A stretch of 64,000 bases of DNA from Endocalyx cinctus. Its lineage: Eukaryota > Ascomycota > Sordariomycetes > Amphisphaeriales > Apiosporaceae. The stretch is from contig BCKC01000005.1 of assembly GCA_001600455.1 (NCBI GenBank), forward strand, positions 3,906,001 to 3,970,000. Reading direction: 5' to 3'. The notes beneath the pieces were generated by a model that worked only from the letters and a program-made list of their open reading frames with translations, was not told the DNA's origin and did no database searches. Both the position numbers and the translations under genes were made by a program. Positions within the stretch are counted from its first letter, which is position 1; each line of letters begins with the position of its first letter. This document shows positions 10,729-22,530 of this stretch, one piece after another.

Positions 10729-11774
10729 TTTAACGATTACGTCAGAGATCAAGATAAAGAGAAGTAGCTTTTAATCAGGTGTCCGTTTGACATAAGAAAT
10801 CGGTGTAAAGTACCGAAGTCGCAAGTTGAGCAGATGAATCGCTAGGTAAAATATATTGAAAGATTTATTTGCGTGCTTCGAGGTAGCGCGACTCAAGCAT
10901 TAAAAAAAAAAAAAAAAAAAAACTGCTTAGTCATTCATACGTTACGCTCGATTACAAGTCCATACATCGTATTAAGGATTAATAGCGTTTAAACATATCT
11001 ACTCTTAAGAGCATACGAGCACATTAACCTAGAGAGAATGCCTCTTTAACCGCATATGCATATACAAGTGAGACCTGTGCATCAAAAGCTACGCCGGAAG
11101 AATCCTACATTACGTCCAAAATAAACCGTCATAAGCAGTCGAATATTTTATGATTATCATGATGTATGATGATTGTGTTTACTAGTCTTATTATCGTTTA
11201 AATTCTGTACTAATTGCCCAGACAATTGGATTACTCTCTGAACGCCAATTCAGTCTAACAAGAGCTATTAGGCTCCTCCTCTTACTCCCATAACACCACT
11301 TCTCTTCCAACCACCTAATTTCCAGTTATTCACACAATTAACAGAGAAGAAGAGAGATAAAAAGGAGACAAAATCAAAAAAAAATATTGACATCACTCGG
11401 CATCATCTTACAACCACGAGAAGCAGATAGTAAGCCTATTGCATCCCGTGCGCTCCAATAAGAGGGGGGGGGTAATATTCCCATCTTTTCCCTCCTCTCC
11501 TCCTCCTTCGACTTCCCTAGACATTTATATAATAATTCTAGGGGGTAATTTGTCCAAATCACATTCACCAAGTTAGGTCATTAGCCATTCCTGAGTATTC
11601 ATCTCGGATCACTCCTCAAATCCCGTAGAGTCGAGTTCACGCTGTACTGTACGTACTATGCGGTCCCGGTCGTGGCAAAGTCAAGAACACGTCGTAAATG
11701 ACTTCGCGCTGCCGTTGTTTTTAACGAAGGGGCCATGCGGCAGACTGACGCGCGATCTGAAGCTCGGTCACGGC
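10729..11774. other. gene-free interval
   Basis: Spacer between the PRP17 start and the ERV14 stop. It holds a 21-nt A run (10902-10922), a G8 run near 11464 and AT-rich sequence. The PRP17 promoter should lie in the first few hundred bases. No other gene was recognised. Confidence 0.5.
10902..10922. repeat. poly-A tract (21 nt)
   Basis: An uninterrupted run of 21 A about 175 nt upstream of the PRP17 start. It is one of several 19-25 nt A/T homopolymers in the window. Confidence 0.95.
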
Positions 11775-12487
11775 TTATTTGGTCTCGTCTCGGATGAGAG
11801 CGACGATCATGCTGTATAGGTAGAAGAAGAACATGATTAGGTGGAAACCGAGCTTGAAGAAAGATTCCTGTACGTTATTTATTATTAGATTATCGCTTAT
11901 TATATATCATAAGGGAGGGGGGAGTAGCGGGGAGAGACGAACTTTTTTATGGACATTGAGCTTTCTAAAGATCTCGGTAGCGTCGAGTAGGTGAGTGTTG
12001 TCGACGATCCTACGTTGCATGTTAGTCTGATTGTTGTCTACGCGTCGCTTCGATATCTCGCCGATGCAAAGCGGTATTCGAGATGAACGTACTTTTTAAT
12101 ATTCCAGGCCAAGAGTGGCAGGTTCAGGACGAGAGCGACCCAGTATCCATTGATCAAAAATAAGAAGGTTAGGAAACCATGCACGGCAGCTTCTGGAATG
12201 ATATAGGTGTTGAGGCGGTTGCAGAGGTCGATAGGGTTGATGTAATCACTAAATACGAGGAAGACATCAAATGGTTAGTTCGATATGTCCAGTATACGTA
12301 ACGTGCGTAGGGAGGCGGGCTCGAGAAGAGAAAAAGCCATGACGTAGCTCGCCGGTGAGGAGGCGACGGATGAGGAGCTAACATACCATTCGAGATCGCT
12401 ATACATGATGGTGAAGAAGACTTGCAAGAAGAGGTTGACGGCATTAATGAGCACGGCGAAGAGGTATAACCACGCCTCGCCCGACAT
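11775..12487 (-). CDS. ERV14: ER-derived vesicle protein Erv14 / cornichon cargo receptor
   Basis: Four exons on the minus strand: 12387-12487, 12093-12248, 11943-12009 and 11775-11867, giving 138 aa, the usual Erv14 length. Exon 1 reads [20 protein letters not shown]...[10 protein letters not shown]. Exon 2 continues [20 protein letters not shown] and a membrane segment ending LLAWNIK. Exon 3 is [22 protein letters not shown]. Exon 4 is [30 protein letters not shown]. All introns are GT-AG and the phases join exactly (101+156+67+93 nt = 139 codons with stop). Cornichon proteins are three- or four-pass ER membrane proteins that load selected membrane cargo into COPII vesicles. The acidic loop after the second membrane segment and the IFRKLN motif are conserved in the family. 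The intron following exon 1 (12249-12386) is the longest of the gene. Confidence 0.94.
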
Positions 12488-13449
12488 CTTGACAGTATTG
12501 CGTTGTAGAATGAGCTACAGAGATGGGCTGGAAGAAAAAAAAAGAGAGGGATAGTTGTATAGATTTTTGATACGCGATCGAATATGACCAAGTAGGAGCA
12601 AGGGATTATCTCGCGGGATTGCGGACAAGTAGAGGGGAGCGAGAAATTGTCGGCAGGTTGTTTTTGTCGTCCAAAGGTTGATTTCGAGGAGTGGTAGATG
12701 CGAATGCGGGCCAGTCGATGCTGGGTGGTGGAGATACCGGTATTCGAACAAACGGGGTTGGTGAAGACTAGGTTAAAATCTTACTTAATGAATTGTGGTG
12801 TTATTATTAGGATTATTATTTGTTTTCTCCTTTCGATATTCGAGATCTTTCTTTCTCTCTCTCTCTCTCTCTAAAAAAAAAGGATAGAATACCTATGAGA
12901 TCAACAATAAACGTAAAGTGATAATAATAAAAACACGTGAAATTATCGTGATTAGACTCGAATATTTATATGTATGACGTTTTACGTGTTTGAAGAGATA
13001 AGTAGCCTTTTTGGTGGGAAAACAGATGATACCCGATTGTAGTAACTAGCATAGAATAGAACCTTTTGGAGTTTTCTTGGTGGTTGGTAACCTTAAGATA
13101 GATAAAAAGTGCCAAGTATCTTTCTTGTTGTACCGAAAGTTTTGTGGTTGGTCAGTTTAATCGATATAGGCAATAGCAGGGTCATATACACTATGCCATA
13201 CGCTAGATTAGACAGCCAAATAGCTAGGTTAATAAAAAAAAATGATAAAAGTGCAGCACAAGGCCACAAGATCCGTCATTTTTAAGGGCTTGAGGGTAAT
13301 CGGAAAATCCTTCTCCTTGCCCTTGTCTTTAAAAGAGGAGTCGACTTTTTTTTTTTTTTTCTTCTCTCTTTCGTTTGCTTAAACTAACAGCTTATGAGCT
13401 TAGCTTCTGAAGCTTGGCCACACATTAAAAAATTTTTATCCCTCCCTCT

Positions 13450-13451
<2 letters not shown>

Positions 13452-13482
<31 letters not shown>
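13452..13482. repeat. (CT)n microsatellite
   Basis: About 15 uninterrupted CT units in the ERV14-MAP1 spacer. A shorter, separate TC tract lies near 12851-12872. Confidence 0.95.
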
Positions 13483-13484
<2 letters not shown>

Positions 13485-13556
13485 GCAGTAATCTCTCCCT
13501 GGGCTCATCTCTCCCCTTACCCCCCTGCCATATTTTCTTTTTATATATTAATTAAG

Positions 13557-13576
13557 AAAAAAAAAAAAAAAAAAAA
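13557..13576. repeat. poly-A tract (20 nt)
   Basis: Run of 20 A, 75 nt after the CT microsatellite. Confidence 0.95.
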
Positions 13577-14091
13577 GAAGCTGTTTACTGTTATCTACTG
13601 TACGAAGAAGCTTCTTTGACCCACCCCACAAGCAACAGGGCAGCAGGGCTCCGTAAGTGGGATAATCATATATTAAGTAATCTGATCTGCGGTTGGATCT
13701 GTGGATGCTTGATATGTGAGCTGGTATACTCCTGACTCCGTACTAAATGAACGTAAATGCATGATTTCAGTATCGTATATTTTAAGTAACCAAAATCAAA
13801 TCATTCATTGAGCCTCGAGTACAAAGTACAATACTAAACACCGAAAGAGGAGATAGAATCCCTCATTGACTAGGCGTAAAAACAAGAAAAATTCATCAAT
13901 TTCTAATATCTATAGGTATTAGGTAAACCAGTATTTTAATTATGTAAGTAGCCGAGAATCATAAATCTTCTATAATAGGTAGCGGACTCTATCAAACTTG
14001 CACACGGGTGGATGATGGAATGCTCGGATACTCAATACGGGATACTCATACAACCACCAATTTATGTTGCGCGAAACCTCATCGTTCACTC

Positions 14092-15616
14092 TTACTTTTC
14101 ATTCTCCGTCGATGGCATGGGTACCGGTCCGCCCGGCGAAGTTGCCGTACGTGCTGTCAACACCTCCACTCCCGTCTCGGTCACGAGGTAAGTGTGTTCT
14201 GTACGGAATAGAATTAGTCGCCATCCAAGTCGATAAAGTATATTCCCGAATATTCGCGACATGATAAGAGAACCGAAAAAAAAAAAAAAACACATACCAA
14301 ATTGAGCAGTTCTCTTGCCGTCAATCGTGGTACTTGTCCAGTTATCCGGCCAGGTCACGTCTCTATATTTACCGAGCGCGATCATCGGTTCTATCGTAAA
14401 TGTCATCCCGGGCTTGCATTCCCCGACCGCCTTGTTCTTGCCGTAATGCGGGATGCTGGGCGGAGCGTGGAAGAGGCTGTTGACTCCGTGACCGCAGTAA
14501 GTTCTAATGACGCTACAGTTCTTCGACTTGGCGTGCTTTTCGATCGCGTTGCCAAATTCCCGGATCAGCGTTCCTGGCTTGATGAGCTTGGCGGCTTCGT
14601 CCAAACATTCACGAGCCGCTTCTACCACCCTGACCGAATCTGGATCTGCTTTAGCTTTGTCTCCCACGTAGTACGTCTCGTTCAAATCGGCATGATATCC
14701 TCCGTGATACAGAGAAACGTCCAGATTTATAATGTCGCCGTCCAGGAGCACCCGCTGATCCGGAATACCGTGGCAAATGACCTCGTTGACCGAAGTGCAG
14801 AAAGACTTGGGAAAATGGTTATAATTCAATGGNGNNGGGTAAGACTGTTATTTGTTCCTTGTTAGCATCGTTTTTTTTTTTTTTTTTTTTTTTTTGTGAA
14901 AAGGGGGTTTCGGTATCGGCGGTCGGGATAAATGAATAGGCTGTCTCACATCACGCTCTACGCAAGCTTTGTGACAGATTTCGTCGAGGTAATCTGTCGT
15001 CACGCCCGGTTTCACTTCGGCCGCCACAATATCCAGTACTTCTCTTCCTAGTCGGCAAACCTTGCGCATAGCCTCTTGCCCTTTCGCGTCTAATATATCA
15101 AACTTATTCCTGTTAACGTATCTCTCGCTATTCGGATAACCGCTGTCGGCGTAGTCGGGGTGTTTTATCGACTTCGGGACAACGCGCTTCGGCGATAGCG
15201 GGTAGACCGGTCGTAGTGGTCCGGTGTAGGCGTAGGACGGAAACGGATTGTAGAGACCTGTCGTCGGATCCGGTTTAGACACGACCTTGGGAGTAATGAA
15301 TTTTTCTAATATACCATTCGCTGTATTCCCCTGCGCAATCTTATGCAGCGCTTTATGATCATTCTATCGGATCGATAAGGTCGAAGATTAGCTTCCAACG
15401 TCTTCATTTTACGACTTCTTCCTCTTCCCCTCTCGTACGGGCAAATGAGGAAGTAACGTTGCTTCTACGTACCCAGTTCTTCTTGAAGCAGTCTTGCGAG
15501 CAAAAGAAGCTATCCTTGATTCCGAGTTTTAAACATGTCGGGCACTGTAGAGCACCGGCCTCGTTTTCGCAATCTTTAGAGAGGCATTGCCTCTTCGCGG
15601 GTGGTTCGGTAGCCAT
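14092..15616 (-). CDS. MAP1: methionine aminopeptidase 1
   Basis: Four exons: 15473-15616, 14950-15363, 14298-14844 and 14092-14198 (1212 nt, 403 aa). Exon 1 carries the N-terminal zinc-finger region (Cys 11, 16, 25, 28, 39, 43) found in type 1 eukaryotic enzymes and thought to contact the ribosome. The catalytic part has [29 protein letters not shown] (metal-binding Asp pair), [17 protein letters not shown] (His), FTIEPM (Glu) and AQFEHT (Glu), so all five metal ligands are present. The enzyme removes the initiator Met from nascent proteins in the cytosol. Exon 3 begins at SYP; three N bases (14833, 14835, 14836) fall in the next codons, where the family has Ser-Pro. The intron between exons 2 and 3 contains a 25-nt T run, so the Ns are probably a sequencing problem. 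It is divergent from the KMO gene, 482 nt away. Confidence 0.93.
14871..14895. repeat. poly-T tract (25 nt) inside a MAP1 intron
   Basis: Run of 25 T (A on the coding strand) within the MAP1 intron 14845-14949, 35 nt from three undetermined bases. Confidence 0.95.
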
Positions 15617-16098
15617 GTCGCCGGGGAACGGAAATACTTAAGACGAGCCTTAAAATTCCGGAAAATATTGATATATATAAAGAACGTTATGAATGAAAGA
15701 GTGAGAATAGTCGCGATTGCTACTAAAGAGTATGACCAGCTGATTGGATTCGCTACCTTTATCCCAAAGAGTTACGAGGGAGGGATGTGAAAGGCAGAGA
15801 ATATTGTATTTTTATTTTTAGGCGACTGCCCCTCGCCAAGTGCGCAGTAAATGTGAAATAGGTAATAGCGGGGGCTATACTATGCGTATAAGAGATTTAA
15901 TTAATAAAACAGTTATTCGGTTTGCGCCGGCAGACTAGCAGACCGGTCAAAAGGGATAAAGGGATATTAACCTGTAAGTTTCAATCCTAGGTAACAAAGA
16001 GAACTCTTCTCATGTCACGATTATTTCCAAAGGGGTACCTTGACTTTGATCTAGTTACCTACTTACACCCACCTTTGTGAAGCATAGCATGCTATAAT
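15617..16098. promoter_or_regulatory. divergent promoter interval of MAP1 and KMO
   Basis: The 482-nt spacer between two genes facing away from each other must hold both promoters. I see an AT-rich patch (about 15660-15690) but no TATA box or known site I would defend. Confidence 0.5.
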
Positions 16099-17890
16099 AT
16101 GGGCGCACAAAAATTTATCGTCGTTGGCGCTGGACCTGTTGGATCGCTAGCCGCTTTATATGCAGCTAAACGAGGTCATGATGTTGAGATATACGAGCTA
16201 CGAAGTGGTAAGTCCTGTTGAACAGCATGAAGAATCTATCGAGAATAAAGATAATCATACGACGGAAATGAAATCTAAAATCGATAATACTATGAGCGGA
16301 ATTATGAATTTGGTTATGACTGGTCATACCTAGATCTCCGGGATCCGTCTACCATTCCTCTGAATTTCACCAAGTCCATCAACCTAGCTTTATCCGAAAG
16401 AGGCATTAACGCCATGCGCCATGCCGATCAGGACAAGCTTCTCGAACACGTATTTTCATCTACAATACCCATGCGAGGAAGGATGATACATGGAAGAAAA
16501 TCTAATGGCGATTTATACGAAGCAGCGCAGGATTATGATATCCACGGACGGGCATGTATTCTTGGCGGGAAAACACCGCCTTCTCCCTACATAATCATCG
16601 ACAAGGAACATATTGACCATTATATATATATCATATAGACTATATTTGCCATCGACAGAACGGGACTCAACAAGGCCCTCCTAGATATACTCGAAGAGAT
16701 GCCCAATGTGAAGTTCTTCTTCAACCACAAACTAACCGGGGCGGATTTCAAGACGAACAAAGCTTGGTTCGAAGCTCGAGATCCAAGCAACACTTCGTTG
16801 AATCGCCCCGAAGAGATCGAAGTCGGTTTCGACTTCATGATAGGAGCCGACGGTGCACATTCTGCCGTCAGGTTTCATTTGATGAAATTCACAAGGATGG
16901 ATTACAAGCAAGAATATATCGATACGTTGTGGTGTGAGTTTCACATCAGGCCGAGATCCAAGGATGACGAGTCTCGATTCGCCATATCTCCAAACCATCT
17001 TCATATTTGGCCAGGGAATGAGTTCATGTTCATCGCTATCCCAAGTGACGTAAATTTTATTCTCCTTTCTAAGCCTGCGATATGCTTCGCTGACATCTCA
17101 ATAGGACGGCTCGTTTACTTGTACTCTCTTTTTGTCTTCGTCGGAGTTCACTAGGCTCGAAGCAGACACCTCAAAACTGCCAGAATTTTTTGACTTGCAC
17201 TTTCCGGGTGTCACGTCCTTAATCCCTCCCGGCGAAATCATATCATCGTTTTACGCAAATCCCCATCTTCCCCTGATCAATATCAAGTGTCGACCGTATC
17301 ACTACTCAAGCTCGGTCGTCATCCTCGGAGACGCCGCCCATGCCATGGTGCCTTTCTACGGACAAGGGATGAACGCCGGTCTAGAAGATGTTCGCATACT
17401 ATTTTCTGTACTGGACAAGTATGCCCTCACCGAGACAAATAACCCGGTGGATTCTGGTCCGGTGGATCCTATCCTTCAGAGAGGCGTCGCGCTGGCCGAA
17501 TATTCTTCTCTTCGCGTGGCCGACGCTCACGCAATCAACGATCTTGCTTTAGAGAATTACGTCGAAATGCATACGTCAGTTTTGTCACCGGTTTATCGCG
17601 TTCGCAAACATATGGAAGAATTTCTCTCCGTATACGTACCTAGCTTAGGCTGGCATACGAAGTACTCCAGAGTTAGTTTCGGGAACGAAAGATACTCCGA
17701 AGTCGTCGCTAAGAGCGATCGCCAGGGTCGGATTTTAGTACGATGGCTTATGATGCTGTCCGTCAGCCCCGTCGCTATCGGGCTAATAGCCTTCTTGCTA
17801 CTAACCAAGAATCGACTGTCTTTCCGTGAGCAATATCTGAGCTCACTTCGTGATACTCTTGGGGGTCTTTTTGGTTCACTACGGAAATAA
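16099..17890 (+). CDS. BNA4: kynurenine 3-monooxygenase
   Basis: Four exons: 16099-16207, 16334-16551, 16639-17049 and 17105-17890 (1524 nt, 507 aa). The N-terminus has the FAD-binding fold, [21 protein letters not shown]. The protein continues with [51 protein letters not shown] and the second FAD motif [27 protein letters not shown]-terminal hydrophobic segment ([15 protein letters not shown], about residues 472-486) matches the outer-mitochondrial-membrane anchor of the family. The enzyme hydroxylates L-kynurenine to 3-hydroxykynurenine with NADPH and O2, on the way to NAD. Intron 2 (16552-16638) fits only with a GC-AG boundary (GCATGT donor): no GT donor keeps the frame, because a TAG precedes the only usable acceptor. 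No other kynurenine-pathway gene is adjacent. Confidence 0.9.
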
Positions 17891-19047
17891 AATTTGCGTT
17901 GATGCTCTGGACGTTCTTGCGTGATCGCATTAGTGCCTAGGCAGCATTACTACATTTTTACGTAGCAGGAAGTGGCAGCAGACTGCCATATCAAGGGAAA
18001 CCTATCGAATCTTTCATCTTTCTGACTTCTGATTGAAGAATGAGCCTCGTAGTTTTTTTTCTCTCTTGACGATTAGCGAGATATCAAGCATGTTTTTCTA
18101 TCGACTCACTGCCATATGAATTGGCAGCTTGGACGCCTTGTCGCCAGTTACCATTATAATAAAGCGGTTAAGCTCCAAGTTACTGCTAAAGTCAGTGTCT
18201 GCAGCTGATGGTCATTGAAACATGATGCTTTTCAACGTCTATAAATAACAAGATACTCATCATTCTACAATTAGCTCTTTGCAAAGGTCTCTAACTAACT
18301 CCTATATTGAAAACTGTGGAAAGAGAATTTGGCCTGGCTGGGTTGGAGCCCCTATGAATGGATACATATAAAATAACCGCCGAAGTACCTCTCATTTTTG
18401 CGCAAGTACAATTATATCCATCAAGGCAACGCTGGATATAACATGCGACATCAAAAGTACATGGAACTAGGGGGTGGGGGGTTCGTTCCATGAATTATGT
18501 GGGTGAACACGATGCCGACTTGTATTGATCAATAATCTCACCACATGGATAGATGTCATAGCTGGTGGAGATTATAGCGGCCTAGAGCGGACTTTCGAGC
18601 GGGCTTTAGAGCGGATATCGACAACCAATCAATCAGCCAGATGTTGCAGCACGTTATCCCCAAGTAAATGTTTGCCTGCTTTTTTTCCGGCAGTAGGGCA
18701 TTCTCATCTCAAGTCATAAAGAGGGAAGAAGGATGATTATTCTATTATATCCCCCCATCGCTCTATATCTCTTATTCATTTAATAGGCAGTAGTCCGCGA
18801 TCGTTTCTGAGTAGATGAGCGGTATAAAAACCGCTTCGTCCGCGTACCGATCTCAGATTTTCAAATCTACCATTCCATGCAGGTGTACTACGCGCGGAAC
18901 TTATTATACCGGGATAAGGTTCATAAGATAGGATTATTACTTATGCTCTGCATCGATTCATCGTACCGCAGGTGACTTCAGTTTAGCCTTGGCGCCTTGA
19001 CCCCTATAGTAGTTTCTTCCCTAAGACACGAGACTATACAGCTTAAG
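17891..19047. other. gene-free interval
   Basis: Spacer of 1.16 kb between the KMO stop and the Zn2Cys6 regulator. The 64-codon frame at 18525-18719 and the minus frame at 18291-18491 have no family features. The regulator's promoter should be in the last few hundred bases. Confidence 0.5.
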
Positions 19048-20974
19048 ATGGAATCTAAACGGGCTCGATTTTCTTGTGTTACGTGCAGGTAATGATATTT
19101 TCAATGTCGTATGGAAGATTGATTACTAATTCGTTTTTATTTAGACGACTGAAACGAAAGTGTCCGAGAGAATTGCCGTCTTGTTCATTGGTAAGAGAGT
19201 CCAGTATATCCTTCTCTATTATAGTTCTCGATTTTGATATTCATTTATGTATCTGATAGTGTATCCGCCTGGAAAAAACATGCGAATATCCCCCTAGGGC
19301 GCGGAATTCTCTCGACTTAGATGCCACCCTACCTGATTCAAATGAGCGGCAGGGGAAAATCTTTCCAGGAGTAGGAGCAAGCGCCAATTTTGAATCCGGC
19401 ACATCTCAATCTCGTGTACGGTCCAACGCGTTTCCCGCCATGTATTTTCTAGATTCGGAAGCATGCGTTAGACCTCTGGATTCCGTCCCGATAAGGGCAA
19501 ACACCGTAACTAGCCATCTGGCTGGCTTGAACCCTGAATTGCAGGCTGTATACGATGAGTACTTCAACACCATTCATCCCTGGTTGCCCCTGTTGAGCAA
19601 GAAGTCTACAAGGCGGATTATGTGCCGGTTTTCTTCCGATTCCCCTATATCCATTTCAGATCCATCTGACTCATTTTTGTTGATCCTCTGCATGCGACTC
19701 CTTTTGGAGCCTCTGTCTGGAGAGGCAAGTACATCAAGTACTTATCGTCGCGCAAAGGAGACACTTCTACGCGTTGAGAGTGAATGCCTTCCGTCACTAG
19801 CTTTACTTCAATCTGTCATCCTCCTAGCCGTTTACGAAGTCAGCCACGCATTGTACCCTGCAGCGTACTTGCGGGTAGGCCATGCGGCCCGGTTCTGTAT
19901 CATGGCCGGCTTCCATGATCGCAGACATGCGACCCAGATGTTTCGGGATACGCTGACGTGGACGGCGCGCGAAGAGGAGAGAAGGGCTTGGTGGACTGTC
20001 TTCTGTCTTGATCGGTAAGTTATATCTTCTTAACCCTACTCTTTTTATTTTCTTTAGTCTCCGATCTTGTACAAAAAGGACGCGTGAGATGCTAGGTAAA
20101 AGTAATGCAGTTAACACGATGAATCGGTGCTAGGTTCATTCATCAGGGCATCGAAGGCCTTCTTCTCTCGACTCCTGAACCCAGCCCTGGTGAACTCCTA
20201 CCTTCCTCCGAGCTCGCATGGGACGAAGGCGCCATCGGATTCAACGATCCTGTTTTCGCGTCCTCATTCTCTGCAAACACAAGTATTGGGAGTTTTGCGA
20301 ATTTCTGTCAAGCATCGCATATCTTAGGGCGAGTGCTGCGACACCGTGATGAGCATCATCATCATCATCATCAGCAGGAGGAGCGAAATGATCCCACCGC
20401 ACCGGACGCCTCCTATCTTAGAGCGCGACTGGATGAGGCGAGGCAATTACACAAGACTCTTGTTTCTCTATCTGCGCACCTGCAGGATGGTGCGGTAAAG
20501 AGTAATGTGGATGGTAGCGTAGTCCCGCTTGCGATTTGTTATTCAGCCCGTTTAATATTGTACAATCTTTACGCTTGCAACGAGAGGTACTCAACCCGGC
20601 AGGGACGTACTGCCGAAGAATCCGAATTGCAGCGCATTACTATTGAGGGTATTATAGAAGTTACACGAAGAGTAGCTGAAGTTGCGAGAGTGCTACTTAT
20701 TGATAATGGAGAAGGATCGAACGAGAAACGGCGAAAGAGTTTAAGCCCTCTATTGTGTCATGTTGCTTACGAGGCAGCGACGGAAGCCGAGTGGCTTATT
20801 CAAGAATATGAGGATTCAGAAGCAGTGGTTTGGTTAAAAGACTTGACAGCGTTGTTAAGTATCTTGGAGGTAAGGTGGGGGGCCGCTGGTGAGTTTTTCC
20901 GTTCCTCTTTGTACTTGGGCAACACCACTGAAACTATGAACTTATGGATGATTAACGGATCATATGGAATATAG
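19048..20974 (+). CDS. Zn2Cys6 transcription factor with fungal-specific domain
   Basis: Four exons: 19048-19088, 19145-19190, 19260-20014 and 20134-20974 (1683 nt, 560 aa). The split first exons rebuild a canonical Zn(II)2Cys6 knuckle with Cys at 10, 13, 20, 27, 30 and 37 (CVTCR-RLKRKC-PRELPSC-SLC-IRLEKTC), including the basic RLKRK stretch. The middle has the fungal_trans core: SVILLAVYEVSHALYPAAYLRVGHAARFCIMAGFHD followed by EERRAWWTVFCLDRF. Exon 4 encodes six consecutive His from a CAT repeat, then QQEER. It is a nuclear DNA-binding regulator; its targets are unknown. The closest downstream genes are the divergent TIM-barrel/UPF0261 pair, which begin 400 nt further on, so local control is possible but unproven. 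Confidence 0.87.
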
Positions 20975-21370
20975 GAGCTTATTTGAGACAGATACATAAC
21001 TGGCCGGCTTATAATAGCATTGCTTCCAGCTTTTAGGACGGCGCACAGCAAGAGGATATACATATACATATACATGAAATTGCCCCCTCTCAGACTAGGG
21101 TATTCATGATAACTAGGATCCTGAGACGATGGAATAAGAGTGAGTCATTGAAATACGCATTAGTACTCTCTTTATGCTAAGATTTGTGGTAAAATCTACG
21201 TGTTCTCAAGATAGTAATCTTTGATTCATTCTCAATTAACTATGTCCTTTTTAACGACCCATCAAACCTAAGTCTAGAGGAGCAGTTTAGTGATAACGTA
21301 TAGCGACTTAAAGATAAACTATGCCTCACTCCTGTAGGTATCTTAATGACCTGAGATTTGCACCTTGAGT
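20975..21370. other. convergent 3' interval
   Basis: Spacer between the Zn2Cys6 gene and the stop of the minus-strand TIM-barrel gene. It holds a short TATACA repeat near 21055-21074 and nothing else recognised. Confidence 0.5.
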
Positions 21371-22204
21371 TCATACGACTTGAAGGTCCTTGAACTGCTT
21401 CGTATTCTCTTCAATGGCCATCTCAACGGGTATGCGCTCCATGCTACTAGCACCATAGAAACCATGTATCCCTTTTGTACGCTCGAATATGTATTTCGCG
21501 CTCGCTACATCGTCGATAGGGCCGCCGTGGCACAAGACGATGACATCTTTCCTGACCCTGACGGCTTCATCTCGAATAGATTGAATCAACTGCACACACT
21601 CGTCCAAAGTTTTGCCCGTCTTGCCCCCGATACCCTTACTTAATGTTAGCCCCATGTGGGCAACTATGATATCGGCGCCCGCGCGAGTCATCGCTTCGGC
21701 TTCCTCTACATTGAATACGTAAGGCGAGGTGACGAGGTCCATCTGGGCTGCAAGGCGGATCATCTCCACTTCAAGAGCGTAGCCCATCCCAGTCTCCTCG
21801 AGGTTGGCGCGAAAAGAGCCATCAATCAAGCCAACGGTTGGAAAGTTCTGTACGCCACTAAATCCCATGTCCTTTAATTGTTTTAAGAATGACAAGATAT
21901 CGCGAAACGGGTCTGTACCGCACACGCCAGCGAGGACGGGCGCGTTCTTGACGATAGGAAGCACTTCGCGTGCCATGTCAACGACGATAGCGTTGGCGTC
22001 GCCGTATGGCATCAGCCCCGCCAGAGAGCCGCGACCCGCCATCCGAAACCGGCCCGAATTGTAGATTATGATCAAATCAGCGCCACCAGCCTCAACAAAT
22101 TTCGCCGAGAGGCCGATGCCGGCACCCGCTCCGACAATAGCTTTCTCCGAAGAGATGACGGTGCGGAGGCGCCTGAGAACTTCCGAGCGGGATACTGGAG
22201 CCAT
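21371..22204 (-). CDS. TIM-barrel PEP-hydrolase-like protein (Tm-1 C-terminal half)
   Basis: Single exon, 277 aa. The sequence has a TIM-barrel pattern: [86 protein letters not shown] and [12 protein letters not shown]. This is the family annotated as PEP_hydrolase or TIM-barrel signal-transduction protein. In tomato Tm-1, a UPF0261 N-terminal half is fused to this domain in one chain; here the other half lies head to head 326 nt away. The biochemical reaction of the fungal protein is not established. No signal peptide or membrane segment is present, so it is likely cytosolic. The start gives a full-length domain, and the gene looks intact. Confidence 0.85.
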   Translation of the reverse strand: MAPVSRSEVLRRLRTVISSEKAIVGAGAGIGLSAKFVEAGGADLIIIYNSGRFRMAGRGSLAGLMPYGDANAIVVDMAREVLPIVKNAPVLAGVCGTDPFRDILSFLKQLKDMGFSGVQNFPTVGLIDGSFRANLEETGMGYALEVEMIRLAAQMDLVTSPYVFNVEEAEAMTRAGADIIVAHMGLTLSKGIGGKTGKTLDECVQLIQSIRDEAVRVRKDVIVLCHGGPIDDVASAKYIFERTKGIHGFYGASSMERIPVEMAIEENTKQFKDLQVV

Positions 22205-22530
22205 GATGAGAGATAATCAAATCAGAATGATGTTTGGGTCGGTACTTGGGCGAAGACACAATTGTCGTCTTTCCGAGGTTGGTTGATGAAGAACTGAGAA
22301 ACATAAGCTTTTAGGTGCAACCATACGCCACCAGATCCTACAACAGCAATACCTGCTACCCCGCCAATCAGACGAATTAACCTAGCAGCCGCTGTATGAA
22401 AAGAATTCCTCATAGATTCAGAATTGGTAGCCAATCGGCTTCTGGCATAGTCATGCTCCTTCTCCACCTCTACTAATCGGACATCGGAACTTCGAGGTCT
22501 TCTTTCCTGTGAACGGGCCTGCAAGGAAAC
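22205..22530. promoter_or_regulatory. bidirectional promoter of the TIM-barrel/UPF0261 pair
   Basis: The 326-nt gap between two divergent, functionally linked genes is the likely shared promoter. No specific site is claimed. Confidence 0.55.

Larger units (their letters stand above)
12488..14091. other. gene-free interval rich in simple repeats
   Basis: Spacer of 1.6 kb between the ERV14 start and the MAP1 stop. It contains (TC)n near 12851-12872, an A9 run near 12873, T14 near 13346, (CT)n at 13452-13482 and A20 at 13557-13576. The ERV14 promoter should be near 12500-12800. No coding frame with family features was found. Confidence 0.55.

Noticed and set aside
10104..10767. Frames of 112-206 codons opposite PRP17
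   Set aside because: Antisense shadows; PRP17 on the minus strand explains the sequence.
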